Shown here in pieces: positions 1 to 9,847 of a stretch of DNA of 64,000 bases (the first letter of the stretch is position 1; each line of letters opens with the position of its first letter). The stretch is from Spongilla lacustris (taxonomy: Eukaryota; Porifera; Demospongiae; Spongillida; Spongillidae). The stretch lies in assembly GCA_949361645.1 (NCBI GenBank), contig OX442431.1, positions 7,064,653-7,128,652 on the forward strand, in the 5' to 3' direction. The translations under genes and the position numbers were made by a program. A model generated the notes under the pieces. That model was not told the origin of the DNA, made no database searches, and saw only the letters and a program-made list of their open reading frames with translations.

Positions 1-949
1 ATCACGAACATCAACCTGCACTATTAGGTATGTGAGTCCTTAGGTGACGATTGTAACATTTTCTTATCACGCAGGTTGACCATTGTGGGTGTCATAATGA
101 AAGTAGAAGTTCTTTGCCTGTGATGTTCCCAAGAGAAAGCTCCTATCTGAACAAGAGAGAGAGATATGTGCATTCCATTAGCCTTCTGTCTGTGACTCGA
201 TCTACTAAATGAAATAATAGTGGTTGTAAGAACTCATAGTGCACATACCAGTTAGTACTTGTCTTGAAGAATGAGTAACAATATAAAGTTTCATGTTATG
301 ATCATCCTCGTTATTTACTTGATGCATCAGACATGATTGCACAAGCTGTATATAGAATCGCTGTCAAAAGTCACGTGCGTTTTTTTTTTTTTTTTTTTTT
401 AAATCCAAAAGGGTACACATACCAAAAAGACAGACGCAGTGAACACTTTTGAGCTCCAACGAGTCTATTCATCCTTGCTACGGAGCGCGCAATATTAGTA
501 CCAATGTGAAAGAAACCCCGACCCGGCCGACTGAACTCTGTAATGTTATATCCTGTTGTTTTACGTTTCCTGCTTAGAAATAACCAAAGTCATGCGTTGA
601 TTGATGACCCTCTACAACTATTGATGCGTTTTTAGTGTAGTAGATTCTCACTTAGCACATGGTGTTGGGTCTATGCAACTAAACTAGGCAGTTGCGGTGG
701 TTGAAAATTGTTGGGTGACCCCAGGATACTAGTTATTCGTCATTCGTGCATCTATAAACTCATGTTGGCTATAGTACCCTTTGGTTCTTCGCACGCAGTA
801 CTGCGAGCGAGGTAGCCAAGACGTACATCACGTGATACAGGGGAAAATCCCCTCTATGGCAATCGCTTTTTATACGCGCGCGCGCATCGAAAGATTCTGC
901 GGCGCTGCGCGTGCGTCAACGAACGACGCAATCCGCGTGTATTTACGTA
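1..949. other. Leading non-coding stretch
   Basis: I see no convincing exon on either strand. A poly-T tract lies at about 370-391. The sequence from about 860 to 950 is CpG-rich, with short CGCG runs, unlike the AT-rich stretch before it. It leads directly into the MITE that starts near 950. Confidence 0.5.
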
Positions 950-1559
950 GCGTTTCCTTCTTTAACGGCGTAAGGAATGCAATTATTTTTAATTGCGTCA
1001 CTTCCGGAGTTCATCCTGTGCGCGAGTACTAACACTGACTGTACCAGGTTGTTGATAATTTTCGACCGACCAAGCCTCTGTCACAACAGTACTCACAGAG
1101 GCAAACATCCCAGGTGCGTTTCTCGAGGAGCCACTAGAGATCCGTAGTACGGCAGCGCTCCGAAGGTGGCTAATTTGCCACGGGATAAAAATGCAATCGG
1201 CTAGCCGAAAGCAAAGCCTAATAGATAGGTCAGTATTGCCAAGACATTTATGTACTGTGTCGATATCAGCCTTGCTAGTCTCGTTCCCAGACCTATATGA
1301 CGCAATGTTTATCGCAATTTGTACTTTGTATAAACAAGCTCGTATTTGTATAAGTCTGGTGTTTCGAATGCTAAACCTTAGAATTCGTGCGCTTATACGC
1401 AACGTTGCCCTCCTACTTCTTACAGTACATAGATACACCCTTGTTATCCACCTTGCGAGTCATTTTTACACATGACACATTACATCACCAGCAGGAAGAA
1501 CTCCGGACGTGACGTAAAATTAGCAAATTGCATTCCTTACGCCGTTAAAGGGAAGGGTC
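950..1559. mobile_element. MITE, family A, copy 1 (about 610 bp)
   Basis: The ends are inverted copies of a sequence containing TTTAACGGCGTAAGGAATGC (about 964-983 on the left, about 1530-1549 inverted on the right). A second copy in the opposite orientation sits at about 55568-56171 and is nearly identical over its full length. The left terminus is eroded (the GACCC seen on copy 2 is missing), while the right terminus ends in GGGTC followed by TA. Open frames inside are short, are found on both strands and resemble no protein I know, so I treat it as non-autonomous. Superfamily is unassigned; a TA target site is compatible. Confidence 0.75.
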
Positions 1560-2021
1560 TATTTGCAATGAGGTGTGATTTTGATGTGATTTGGATTGGC
1601 CATGCACTGGGAACCAAACAAACACATGGCAAACTCAGCTAGTTAATAACTGGTATTAACTTTTCTGCTATTCTAATACCCCTATGAGAGAGCTAGAGCT
1701 TTCAATTGATACTAAAATTGTTCACTAGGTCACATGGATGTAATTTGTACAAGAGAGGAGGCACAGTACAAAAACATACAAAGGTCACCACTTTGAGAGG
1801 TCATATCGTCCCAACTTGCAAAATTAAAGGGATTTGGCAACCCTTTGGGGGCTGCTAGCAGTATATAAAAGTTAGGAAGAAGTTTGAGATGGTAGTGCCG
1901 AAATGTGGGTACACTTGGGCTGGATGGTCCCAGCTTTAGGTAAGAAACACTGTAGGAACTGCCCTCAGCCATGTGAGCAATTGAGTAACCATGGTAGCAA
2001 ATAATTAGTGGCTCTCACACA
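1560..2021. other. Non-coding stretch between MITE and minisatellite
   Basis: No exon with good splice sites was found. The downstream exons of the minus-strand transporter at 3474-6238 would be expected in this direction, but I could not find one here, so they are probably beyond the left edge. Confidence 0.4.
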
Positions 2022-2156
2022 CACACAACACGTGCATACAACATACACGTGCACACAACACACACGTGCACACAACACACACGTGCACACAACAACACGT
2101 GCACACAACAACACGTGCACACAACACACACGTGCACACAACACACACAAACACGT
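2022..2156. repeat. ACACGTGCACAC minisatellite
   Basis: An imperfect tandem array of about 16-18 bp units built on ACACGTGCACACAAC follows a short (CA) run. The unit contains the palindromes CACGTG and GTGCAC. It abuts the left arm of the foldback element. Confidence 0.85.
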
Positions 2157-2166
2157 ACAGTGCCGG

Positions 2167-3134
2167 ACAGTGATTCATTGTTTATTTAGGCGCCCATAAT
2201 TCGATAACGTACATGTAAGCCCAGCTTTTACATAATATTATGTAACTTTTCCAAGCAGTCACGCGTGCTTCCCTATGTATTTACTTGTGCTTGTGCTTAG
2301 TCAGGCTGATGCTTCTGAGTTTACAACACGAATACTTGCGCGCACACGCACAAACACAGTTAAGATCAATACACGTGTGCTATGTAGCATACCTAGCTAA
2401 AGTTCGAAGGGTAGAAGGTGTAAAAGCTGCATACAACACTGACCTGCAAGTGTCATACACACAAAGTTGACAACACATAATACAGAGCACCTAATGCCTC
2501 GACGTAAGTAGAGGCATAGACATGTAGGAAAGCCACTTACAGAAAGATTTGCTAAACCATTTACGGAGTTAAATACACAGGGGGAAAGGGGTACAACAAC
2601 CATTTATTGCTAACACACAGTACTGCTTATAGTGTAACATCTGATCTTCAAACGTGGCTACTATATACTGGTAAAAATACGACACATGGTCATTACAAAA
2701 AAATTCAGAATGTTTAGTAGCCACGCTTGAAAATGTTACACTGTAAGGCAGTACTGTGTTAGCAATACATGGTTGTTGTACCTCCATAAATGATTTAGCA
2801 AATCTTTCTGTAAGTGGCTTACAACTAGCTGCTTCCGACGCTTTCCTAATTCCTACATGAACCTAATTAAGGAGCACTTAGCGTTCGTGTGCTTGTGCGT
2901 GTGCGTGTGTGAAGGCGCGCGCTAGTATTCGTGTTGTAAACTCAGAAGCACCAGTCTGGCTAAGCACAAGACTAGTACACAGGAGATTCACTAGGAAAGC
3001 ACGCGTGACCGCTGTAAAAGTTACATAGTATTATGTAAAAGCTGGGCTGGACTGTTGACTTGGGTAAGCATATCAATTGCCACTCTGACCACGTTATCGA
3101 ATTATGGGCGCCTAAATAAACAATGAATCTCGCT
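2167..3134. mobile_element. Foldback element with about 450-bp arms
   Basis: The sequence from about 2167 to 2660 recurs inverted from about 3134 back to 2690. Matching blocks include TTATTTAGGCGCCCATAATT (2190) against its complement at 3097, the AAGCTTTTACATAATATTATG-like block at 2221/3050, and the CAGAAAGATTTGC block at 2538/2806. The arms are imperfect (short indels), the central spacer is only about 30 bp, and no coding capacity is evident. It lies downstream of the last SLC12A9-like exon that I can identify. Confidence 0.8.
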
Positions 3135-3355
3135 GTAAAAGTCTACAGTTCCGAGCCGGTGCTGTAATCATAGCATGACCTTTTTGTAAACATGCCTATT
3201 GTCCGCCCTTCACAGCGAATGATTGTAAGTCAGCTAAATTGTATGTCACTTGATAGGGACCCAAATGGCTTCCATTCAAGTGCTATGAACAGAACTAATG
3301 CTTACAGACATAGGGAGGAGTGGTAAATGCTTTAGAGTTATGATATAATCCAGCT

Positions 3356-3358
<3 letters not shown>

Positions 3359-3450
<92 letters not shown>
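3359..3450. repeat. (CA)n microsatellite
   Basis: About 46 uninterrupted CA units on the plus strand, immediately downstream (in gene sense) of the splice donor of the exon at 3474-3533. Confidence 0.98.
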
Positions 3451-3452
<2 letters not shown>

Positions 3453-3473
3453 CTTTGTGTTCCTAAAACTTAC

Positions 3474-6238
3474 TTTGAACACGTTATTCCTGGGCCAAGG
3501 AATTTGCTTGTTCCCAACAAACCCAAAGCTAAACTGGTACAACCAAAACAGGGTTTGAACAGCACCAGCATGGCCACCTCACCTTACCATTGAGGTGGCT
3601 AAGGCTATGAATACTATCACCACAATGACAGTACTGGTCCTAGCAAACAGCTCTGTCATGAGGAGGGGAGGTAGGGATATGGAGGGGGAAGGGATAAGAG
3701 GGGGGAAGGATATGGAGGGGGAAGGGATATGGAGGGGGGAGGGATATAGAGGGGGGAAGGGATATGGAGGGGGAAGGGATAGGAGGGGGGAAGGGATATG
3801 GAGGGGGAGGGATATGGAGGGGGGAGGGATATAGAGGGGGAAGGGATATAGAGAGGGGAGGGATATGAAGGGGGGAGGGATATGGAGGGGGAGGGATATA
3901 GAGGGGGGAGGGATATAGAGGGGGAGGGATATAGAGGGGGAAGGGATATAGAGGGGGGAGGGATATGAAGAAGGGAGGGATATGGAGGGGGAGGGATATA
4001 GAGGGGGGAGGGATATGGAGGGGGAAGGGATATAGAGGGGGAAGGGATATGAAGGGGGAGGGATATAGAGGGGGGAGGGATATAGAGGGGGAGGGATATA
4101 GAGGGGGGAGGGATATGGAGGGGGATATAGAGGGGGAAGGGATATGGAGGGGGAGGGATATAGAGGGGGGAAGGGATATAGAGGGGGGAGGGATATAGAG
4201 GGGGAAGGGATATAGAGGGGGAGGGATATGGAGGGGGATATAGAGGGGGAAGGGATATGGAGGGGAAGGGATATAAAGGGGGGAGGGAGGTAATAAAGGA
4301 AAGGAGATGAGCACTGTTACAACGGCAGCCCATCCCTTCTTACTTGCTCCAATGATACAAATGATCAAACAGAAGAGGAGGAATATTGTCCCATAGAGAT
4401 ACTCAAACCAATATGAAACAGGGATTCCTGGGGACCAGGACAAAGCATGACCATGAAGACAGATGCCATTGTACCACACCCATCAAGTGTACCTTGCCCT
4501 GCCCCCACTGTACCTTGCCCTGCCCCCACTGTACCTTGCCCTGCCCCCACTGTACCTTGCCCTGCCCCCACTGTACCTTGCCCTGCCCCCACTGTACCTT
4601 GCCCTGCCCCCACTGTACCTTGCCCTGCCCCCACTGTACCTTGTCCTGCCCTCACTGTACCTTGCCCTGCCCCCACTGTACCTTGCCCTGCCCTCACTGT
4701 ACCTTGCCCTGCCCCCACTGTACCTTGCCCTGCCTTCAAAAAAGAACCTCCAACTCCAAGACTGTCCGTAACAACCTCAACAACTCCTGGGACAAGTAAT
4801 AAAAAATTATAAATGCTCCCCCTCCTCTCTCCTCAGCTCCCCCCTCCTATACTGTCCTTTATTCCCTCACATGACAAACAGCATATGGTGTGTGACTACC
4901 TTTCAGGTAGTTACATGTACATGTATGCACAACCACTTAAATATATGCTTTCATTTTGTGAGGGTGAAATTGACATATTTGTGCATTTTTGTGCATGTTT
5001 GTGCTAGTCCATGCATGTCTGTACCAGTATGTCTGTGTGCCAGTCCATGCATGTCTGTACCAGTATGTCTGTGTGCTAGTCCATGCATGTCTGTACCAGT
5101 ATGTCTGTGTGCTAGTCCATGCATGTCTGTACCAGTATGTCTGTGTGCCAGTCCATGCATGTCTTTACCAGTATGTCTGTGTGCTAGTCCATGCATGTCT
5201 GTACCAGTATGTCTGTGTGCTAGTCCATGCATGTCTGTACCAGTATGTCTGTGTGCCAGTCCATGCATGTCTGTACCAGTATGTCTGTGTGCTAGTCCAT
5301 GCATGTCTGTACCAGTATGTCTGTGTGCTAGTCCATGCATGTCTGTACCAGTATGTCTGTGTGCCAGTCCACGCATGTCTGTACCAGTATGTCTGTGTGC
5401 CAGTCCATGCATGTCTGTACCAGTATGTCTGTGTGCCAGTCCATGCATGTCTGTACCAGTATGTCTGTGTGCCAGTCCATGCATGTCTGTACCAGTATGT
5501 CTGTGTGACAGTCCATGCTCTTCAGCTGTTCTGATATTATTATCATCGGTGATACACATTAAGAAGTGTTCAAAGATCTACCAAGCTTGCAGAACAAAAA
5601 CCCTGGATATCGCCTCTATCCATTTAATAATAACTGCCATTTTATGCAAGACACTCTTCAAAGTACCCTGAAAGTTGCCCCCCCCTCCCCCCTCCCCCTC
5701 ACCTATGATATAGCTTGCACATCCAAACAGGTTGGCCACGTAGAACACAGCGCCGGCAGCCCCACCAAATTCCGGGCCCAGTGATCGACTTATGAGGTCT
5801 GGAGACCAGCACAGTCAAAGGAAACAGTGTGGCTGTACCAATGCTTACACAGTGCATAAATGCACAGCACATACATATGTACACAGATACACACGCGTGC
5901 ACATGTACACATGCGCGTGTACATAATCTAACAGACCATTCAGACACATGTACACCTGGCTCTTAGGATACAATAAACCCCGCCTTTTTCCACATTGGCA
6001 CTGGTTGCTATGGAAGATATGGAGAATACCGTGGTGACTACTGTCACATAGGCAATCAGGAGCATCCCCATGGAAACAAGAAAGCCCACCTGCAAGCATA
6101 CAAATATATCATTTTTGCAGCTTGTTGCAACTCTTACCTGCCCCAACACAAGGCCCAGACGTAGAAAGAGGAAGGCATTAAATAGAGCAAGTGTGCAGGG
6201 AATGGCGACTCCTGATATCATGCCAAGCTTCTTCTCAT
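3474..6238 (-). CDS. SLC12A9-like cation-chloride cotransporter, seven internal exons
   Basis: A multi-pass plasma membrane transporter of the SLC12 family, partial. Exons in gene order: 6238-6138, 6089-5972, 5798-5703, 4786-4724, 4427-4344, 3652-3588, 3533-3474. All have AG acceptors, GT donors and matching phases, so they join into one reading frame of about 195 residues. The first exon reads KLGMISGVAIPC then a hydrophobic helix with FLRLG, the family's first membrane segment. Later come a second helix, ISRSLGPEFGG (the strongly conserved SLC12 signature), FYVANLFGC, WFEYLYGT and GAKLFAR. GAKLFAR and YVANLFGC resemble SLC12A9 more than the NKCC/KCC branches; this subfamily call is from memory. 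The N-terminal exon(s) and everything after transmembrane segment 5 or so were not found: they are either beyond the window or hidden by repeats. Introns carry four long tandem arrays. Confidence 0.85.
3655..4292. repeat. Purine-strand minisatellite GGGATATRGAGG(G)
   Basis: About 640 bp of 14-18 bp units such as GAGGGATATAGAGGGG, with the plus strand almost purely purine apart from the T of ATAT. It fills the intron between the exons at 4344-4427 and 3588-3652 and ends directly beside the acceptor of the latter (AG at 3653-3654). Long proline-rich frames on the minus strand (PLYIPSP repeats) are products of the array and not protein genes. Confidence 0.95.
4488..4735. repeat. 21-bp minisatellite that repeats a 5' splice site
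   Basis: Twelve units of 21 bp. On the minus strand each unit reads GCAGGGCAAGGTACAGTGGG plus one G. The first unit contains the end of the SLC12A9-like exon 4786-4724 and its donor (CAAG followed by GTACAG). Because the unit equals seven codons, every unit offers the same donor in the same frame, and the array could add AGQGTVG-type heptads to the protein. The downstream acceptor is at 4428-4429. Confidence 0.9.
5003..5515. repeat. 36-bp minisatellite
   Basis: About 14 units of CAGTCCATGCATGTCTGTACC followed by CAGTATGTCTGTGTG; variants are mostly C/T at one position (GCCAGT or GCTAGT). It lies in the intron between SLC12A9-like exons 5798-5703 and 4786-4724. The 36-bp period leaves several frames open on both strands, which explains the long apparent reading frames here. 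Confidence 0.95.
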
Positions 6239-6291
6239 CTGTTGAGGGTTGTAGGGTGACTTTGATGAGGCGTTATGAGAAGTGGTTGTGG

Positions 6292-6450
6292 TGTAGGTGA
6301 GGTGCTATTGTACTATATGTAGGTGTAGGTGAGGTGCTATTGTACAACATGTAGGTGTAGGTGAGGTGCTATTGTACTACATGTAGGTGTAGGTGAGGTG
6401 CTATTGTACAACATGTAGGTGTAGGTGAGGTGCTATTGTACTACATTTAG
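6292..6450. repeat. 32-bp tandem repeat
   Basis: About five copies of a 32-bp unit containing GTAGGTGAGGTGCTATTG, just upstream (in gene sense) of the first identified SLC12A9-like exon. On the plus strand the unit contains GTAGGTGAGG; no functional inference is made. Confidence 0.9.
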
Positions 6451-6690
6451 GTGAAAGTGTGAGCAATACTTTACTTTTAAAAGAAAAGGGAAAACCTTTT
6501 TACAAAATGAAACAAAAACAACATTGTGGATAAATCATATACATGTATAAGTGTGTTTAATGATCACTGGTACAGAGGTGGTATGGGGTGATGATACACA
6601 GACGGTATATAGGGATGATATAGGGGGCGATACATAGATGTTACATAGATGTTACAGGGATGCTGCCCTGCACAACAACACACACATCTA

Positions 6691-6850
6691 CACACCCAAT
6701 GGTGCAAATATTTGGATCGAAAATGCTACTTATATTTAATGGCCCCATATATGTTCCAAATATGCACATTAGGAACATATATGGGGCCATATTTGGCCCA
6801 TTAAATATAAGTAGCATTTTTCGATCCAAATATTTGCACCGTTGGGTGTG
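6691..6850. mobile_element. 160-bp hairpin MITE
   Basis: Near-perfect inverted repeat: CACACCCAATGGTGCAAATA at 6691 is mirrored by its complement ending at 6850, with arms of about 70 bp and a short centre near 6770. There is no coding capacity. I could not define a clear target duplication. It lies upstream of the SLC12A9-like exons on the minus strand. Confidence 0.85.
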
Positions 6851-7791
6851 GTACAGAAGGTACACACACAAATGCAAAGGCAAACACACACACATAATTT
6901 GCTAGGCATCACCCAACTGATCAACATTCTATTATGAGAAGGATTAGGAGGGAGGGAGGGAGAGTGAGTGAGCGAGGGAGGGAGGGAGGGTGAGGGAAAG
7001 GGAGGACAGGAAGGGAGGAGAGGAAGGAGGAGGCTCCCATATGTTACCATCTATTTGCCCGTTATTACGATGGTACTGATTTGTCGTCACGAAATAAACT
7101 GTAGAAGCAATCAAGGACACTCAATAATCAGGACCCACGGTAGTGGGTCCTATGTAGGATTGGCTTCGTGGGCGTGGTTTTCGAGCGAGCGTTTTAAAAC
7201 GGTAACGAAGCATTGCCTCTACTCGCCAGCTCGCATATAATCCATCACAAACATGACCGATATGCATATATAACGTGAGCTTCGCTAAACAGTGCCGTTT
7301 ACGTGGAGTGACAAGTCGGTACCAAAATTCCGCTATTTAATTTTTGTTCATCTCCTCCTCCTTCCGTTCATCACGTATAACTCACGACAGGAACGTCGTA
7401 AGAAGACGAGATTAGCTTCAAAAAGTTGCATTTGATTTCCAAACGTGCCCTTTCATACAAATAAGACCTACAGTTGTTAGCTGGTGATGAAATGCCGTGA
7501 AATAACACAAGCAGGTGCAATTCATTATCGGTGAAAATTTTCGGTTGCCTAGCAGTTTGCAATGTGACGTCACAGACGCGTCTTAATTCACTGTTGCCAG
7601 GCTACGCGAAAGTAACGTCGCAGCTGCAGACACGTGTAATTACAACAGGCGGTTCTAATTCGGGAAAGGTGACCAAGCCAAAGTAAACGGCTCGTTAACA
7701 AGGAGAACTCTGAGTTTAAGATATAGGTAGGCCTATCAATAAAATTAAAAAGAGGCCTATATACTACCCGATACTGATACGAGGAATCTAA
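6851..7791. other. Non-coding stretch with G/A-rich tract
   Basis: A GGGA-type tract occupies about 6951-7030 on the plus strand. Upstream exons of the minus-strand transporter may lie here, but none could be matched. From about 7170 to 7700 the sequence is richer in CpG (for example GTGACGTCACAGACGCG near 7564), which would suit a promoter; that is inference only. The last bases 7789-7791 (TAA) are the target duplication of the next element. Confidence 0.4.
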
Positions 7792-7795
7792 AGGT

Positions 7796-7863
7796 GGTCA
7801 TACACTAGGCAACATTTCGGCGCGCAACGTGTTGCGCGCCGAAATGTTGCCTAGTGTATGACC
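7796..7863. repeat. Perfect 33-bp-arm palindrome in element end
   Basis: GGTCATACACTAGGCAACAT and the next 13 bases are followed, after a 2-base centre (GT at 7829-7830), by the exact reverse complement ending at 7863. It is the extreme left end of the Harbinger-like element. The right end has only a partial, diverged version. Confidence 0.95.
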
Positions 7864-8047
7864 CTATGTTGCGTGTTGCGCGTAGCACGCAACACGGTTT
7901 CTAGGATTAGAAACTGTATCTATTCGGAGCAACAATGTTGCCGGGAACATCAAAGTACCGCTATCTTAAGTGTATTCATAGGTGCCTAATTTAGTGTTTT
8001 CGTCATTCGCCTGGATGAATACACTGGCGCATTTTAGTGTCCTTGCG

Positions 8048-8815
8048 CAAGGGCGGATCCAGCGAGGGGGTCATGGGGGTCCGGACCCCCCCCCTCAGGA
8101 CCCATGATGAATATAATTACTATTAATACCCCAGTCACGTGCGCATAAAGGTGCTCGGTGTATTGTTCCTTGACGACGCGTCGTTGAAATCGTCGCTTTG
8201 CATTCTTCGTATATCATATAGGCGTCGGAAGGTCAATTACAAAATTTAACCTGGGGGGGGGCGGGGGGGGGGGGGCGGAGCCAGCTAATTTAACTTCATA
8301 CAATGACATCGTTCGTACACGCGACAGTGACATAGAGGCGATATACTATCTCTGGTGACGCGTAAAATTGCATGCGTCGCCTATGTGATTCCCGCGATTT
8401 TTTTCTATGACTCACTTGACCACCATTTTAATATACGTGCCAGATTTGTACGTGCGCTTAGTTACTTTGATACTTGAGCCACTTAAAATTTGCATCATAC
8501 GTATACTCAAATAACCTACATCAAGCAATGAACAGTATTCTATTTCGTCCCCTGTACATTAGCTGCATAAATCCTAAGCGGACCTATATACCCAGCAGTT
8601 TGAAAACCACCTAGCTCTTGACGAAACTGACAGATTAAACACACCCATTTAAAATCCACATAAGCCTGGGAAAAAGAACTTAAGTTCAACTGAGTGCAAG
8701 TGATCCATGCAATCTCTCTATGGATTAACATGCACAAAAAAATTGCGCGCGCCCCTCCCCTCATCTATTATTCATATCGGACCCCCCCCTTGCCGAATTC
8801 CTGGATCCGCCACTG
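8048..8815. mobile_element. hAT-like non-autonomous element, CAGTGGCGGATCCAG family
   Basis: Left terminus near 8048 reads CAAGGGCGGATCCAG and the right terminus is the complement of CAGTGGCGGATCCAGGAATT, ending at 8815. Both are followed inward by a G-rich block with GGGGGTCCG. Related termini occur at 48094 and 56653/57376. CAGNG termini fit hAT, but no 8-bp duplication is clear here. It is nested inside the Harbinger-like element. Confidence 0.6.
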
Positions 8816-8947
8816 TAATGCGAGTTATCAAAGGAGCCACCTTGACAAGCAATTCCTCAAATGTCGCAGCATCCATCCTTACGAAGTTGCGATAACTGCC
8901 AGGACCTTCAGCTCTTGCAACTCAAAGATGTTCATATGCTCTATGCG

Positions 8948-9079
8948 TGTCAGTTATTTCAATATGTAATTGCATTGTGTAATTGCTCACGTGATTAAGA
9001 ATACGTTCGAAGGAGATTTGGGTAGCGTGGCGTAGAAAATAAATCTGCATCGATCGCACAACTTGTAGATTATCGTACA
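8948..9079 (+). repeat. 5' LTR of BEL/Pao element
   Basis: 132 bp, TG...CA termini, contains CACGTG near 8987 and AATAAA at 9039. Unusually short for a BEL LTR. Confidence 0.92.
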
Positions 9080-9109
9080 TGGTCCTTTCGATCCTGGGAA
9101 GCCAAGAAC

Positions 9110-9847
9110 ATGTCTGAACAAGTTGCGAAAAGGAAGCGGATCCGGGCTGGACATAAGTCGTCCACCTCCCGAATTATCGCGCAGGTATCTACAACCATCG
9201 AATCTCCTCAAGTCAACCTAGCTGTACTCAAACGAATGGCTGAAACTCTTAAGGAAAAGCAAGCTATTGTCACGAAACTTGATGCAGAGATTCTTGAAGC
9301 CATAATGGAAGAAGACGAGATTAAAGAAGAAATCGAGCAGGCGGACATTTACCGCGAAAGGGTGGAATTGGCTATTATCGATCTGGAATCTGAGATTCGC
9401 GCTATTGAGCGACACGAGCCAAACGAGAGTCAGCAATCTTCCGCTTCTAGTCCGCAAGAAACCAGCACGGTTGGACGAGATGAGTCCTCTACGACGAACC
9501 GCGACGTTCCAGTGAGTTTAGATGGGGATAGAACCCCAACGGGGAACGCTACTCCACCTCAAGATCTTACAGCCCCAACATCAGTACCTCCATCTATGAT
9601 AGTAGAGCCAGCATTCGATGCTAGAAGAGCAACAAGGGTGAAACTTCCTAAGGTGGAGCTGAAGAAGTTTAATGGTGACCTTACCAACTGGGTCATGTTC
9701 TGGGATGTATTCGAATCATCAGTGCACTCCAATCTGACCTCTCTGACATCGATCGCTTTAATTACTTGCACTCCTTACTTGAAGGTACTGCTGCAGATGC
9801 AATTTCAGGTATCTCTCTGTCTAGTGCAAACTATGCTGAAGCTGTAG
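9110..9847 (+). CDS. BEL/Pao Gag N-terminal part (frame shifted at its end)
   Basis: Starts with ATG 31 bases after the 5' LTR. It encodes a basic N-terminus, a charged coiled-coil-like segment (about residues 40-105) and the start of the DUF1759-type Gag core (VELKKFNGDLTNWVMFWDVF). The conserved core continues in the +2 neighbouring frame from about 9733, so the last roughly 38 residues of this frame are out-of-frame sequence. A single missing base near 9733 explains it. It would form the particle core of the retrotransposon. Confidence 0.85.
   Translation: MSEQVAKRKRIRAGHKSSTSRIIAQVSTTIESPQVNLAVLKRMAETLKEKQAIVTKLDAEILEAIMEEDEIKEEIEQADIYRERVELAIIDLESEIRAIERHEPNESQQSSASSPQETSTVGRDESSTTNRDVPVSLDGDRTPTGNATPPQDLTAPTSVPPSMIVEPAFDARRATRVKLPKVELKKFNGDLTNWVMFWDVFESSVHSNLTSLTSIALITCTPYLKVLLQMQFQVSLCLVQTMLKL

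Noticed and set aside
2008..2199. Small frames over the ACACGTGCAC array
   Set aside because: Low complexity, open on both strands, no splice context.
3640..4479. Long minus-strand proline-rich frame (PLYIPSP repeats)
   Set aside because: Its first part is a real SLC12A9-like exon plus intron; the rest is the purine minisatellite read in frame. The splice donor at 4343-4342 ends the coding part.
5003..5515. Possible CRISPR-like array
   Set aside because: Units are directly tandem with no unique spacers, in a eukaryotic intron. The same applies to the other arrays at 4488, 26759, 28660, 45765 and 54995.
4871..5671. Long frames of CLCASPCMSVPV and HRHTGTDMHGLA type on both strands
   Set aside because: The 36-bp unit is a multiple of three, so stops are absent by construction; located inside an intron.
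9766..9768. TTG at 9766 as true start of the BEL Pol frame
   Set aside because: Homology to the Gag core extends upstream in this frame to about 9733; the TTG is just an internal leucine codon.
9733..9847. Programmed frameshift between Gag and Pol in the BEL element
   Set aside because: The shift falls inside a conserved Gag core and no slippery heptamer is evident; a single-base deletion or base-calling error is simpler.
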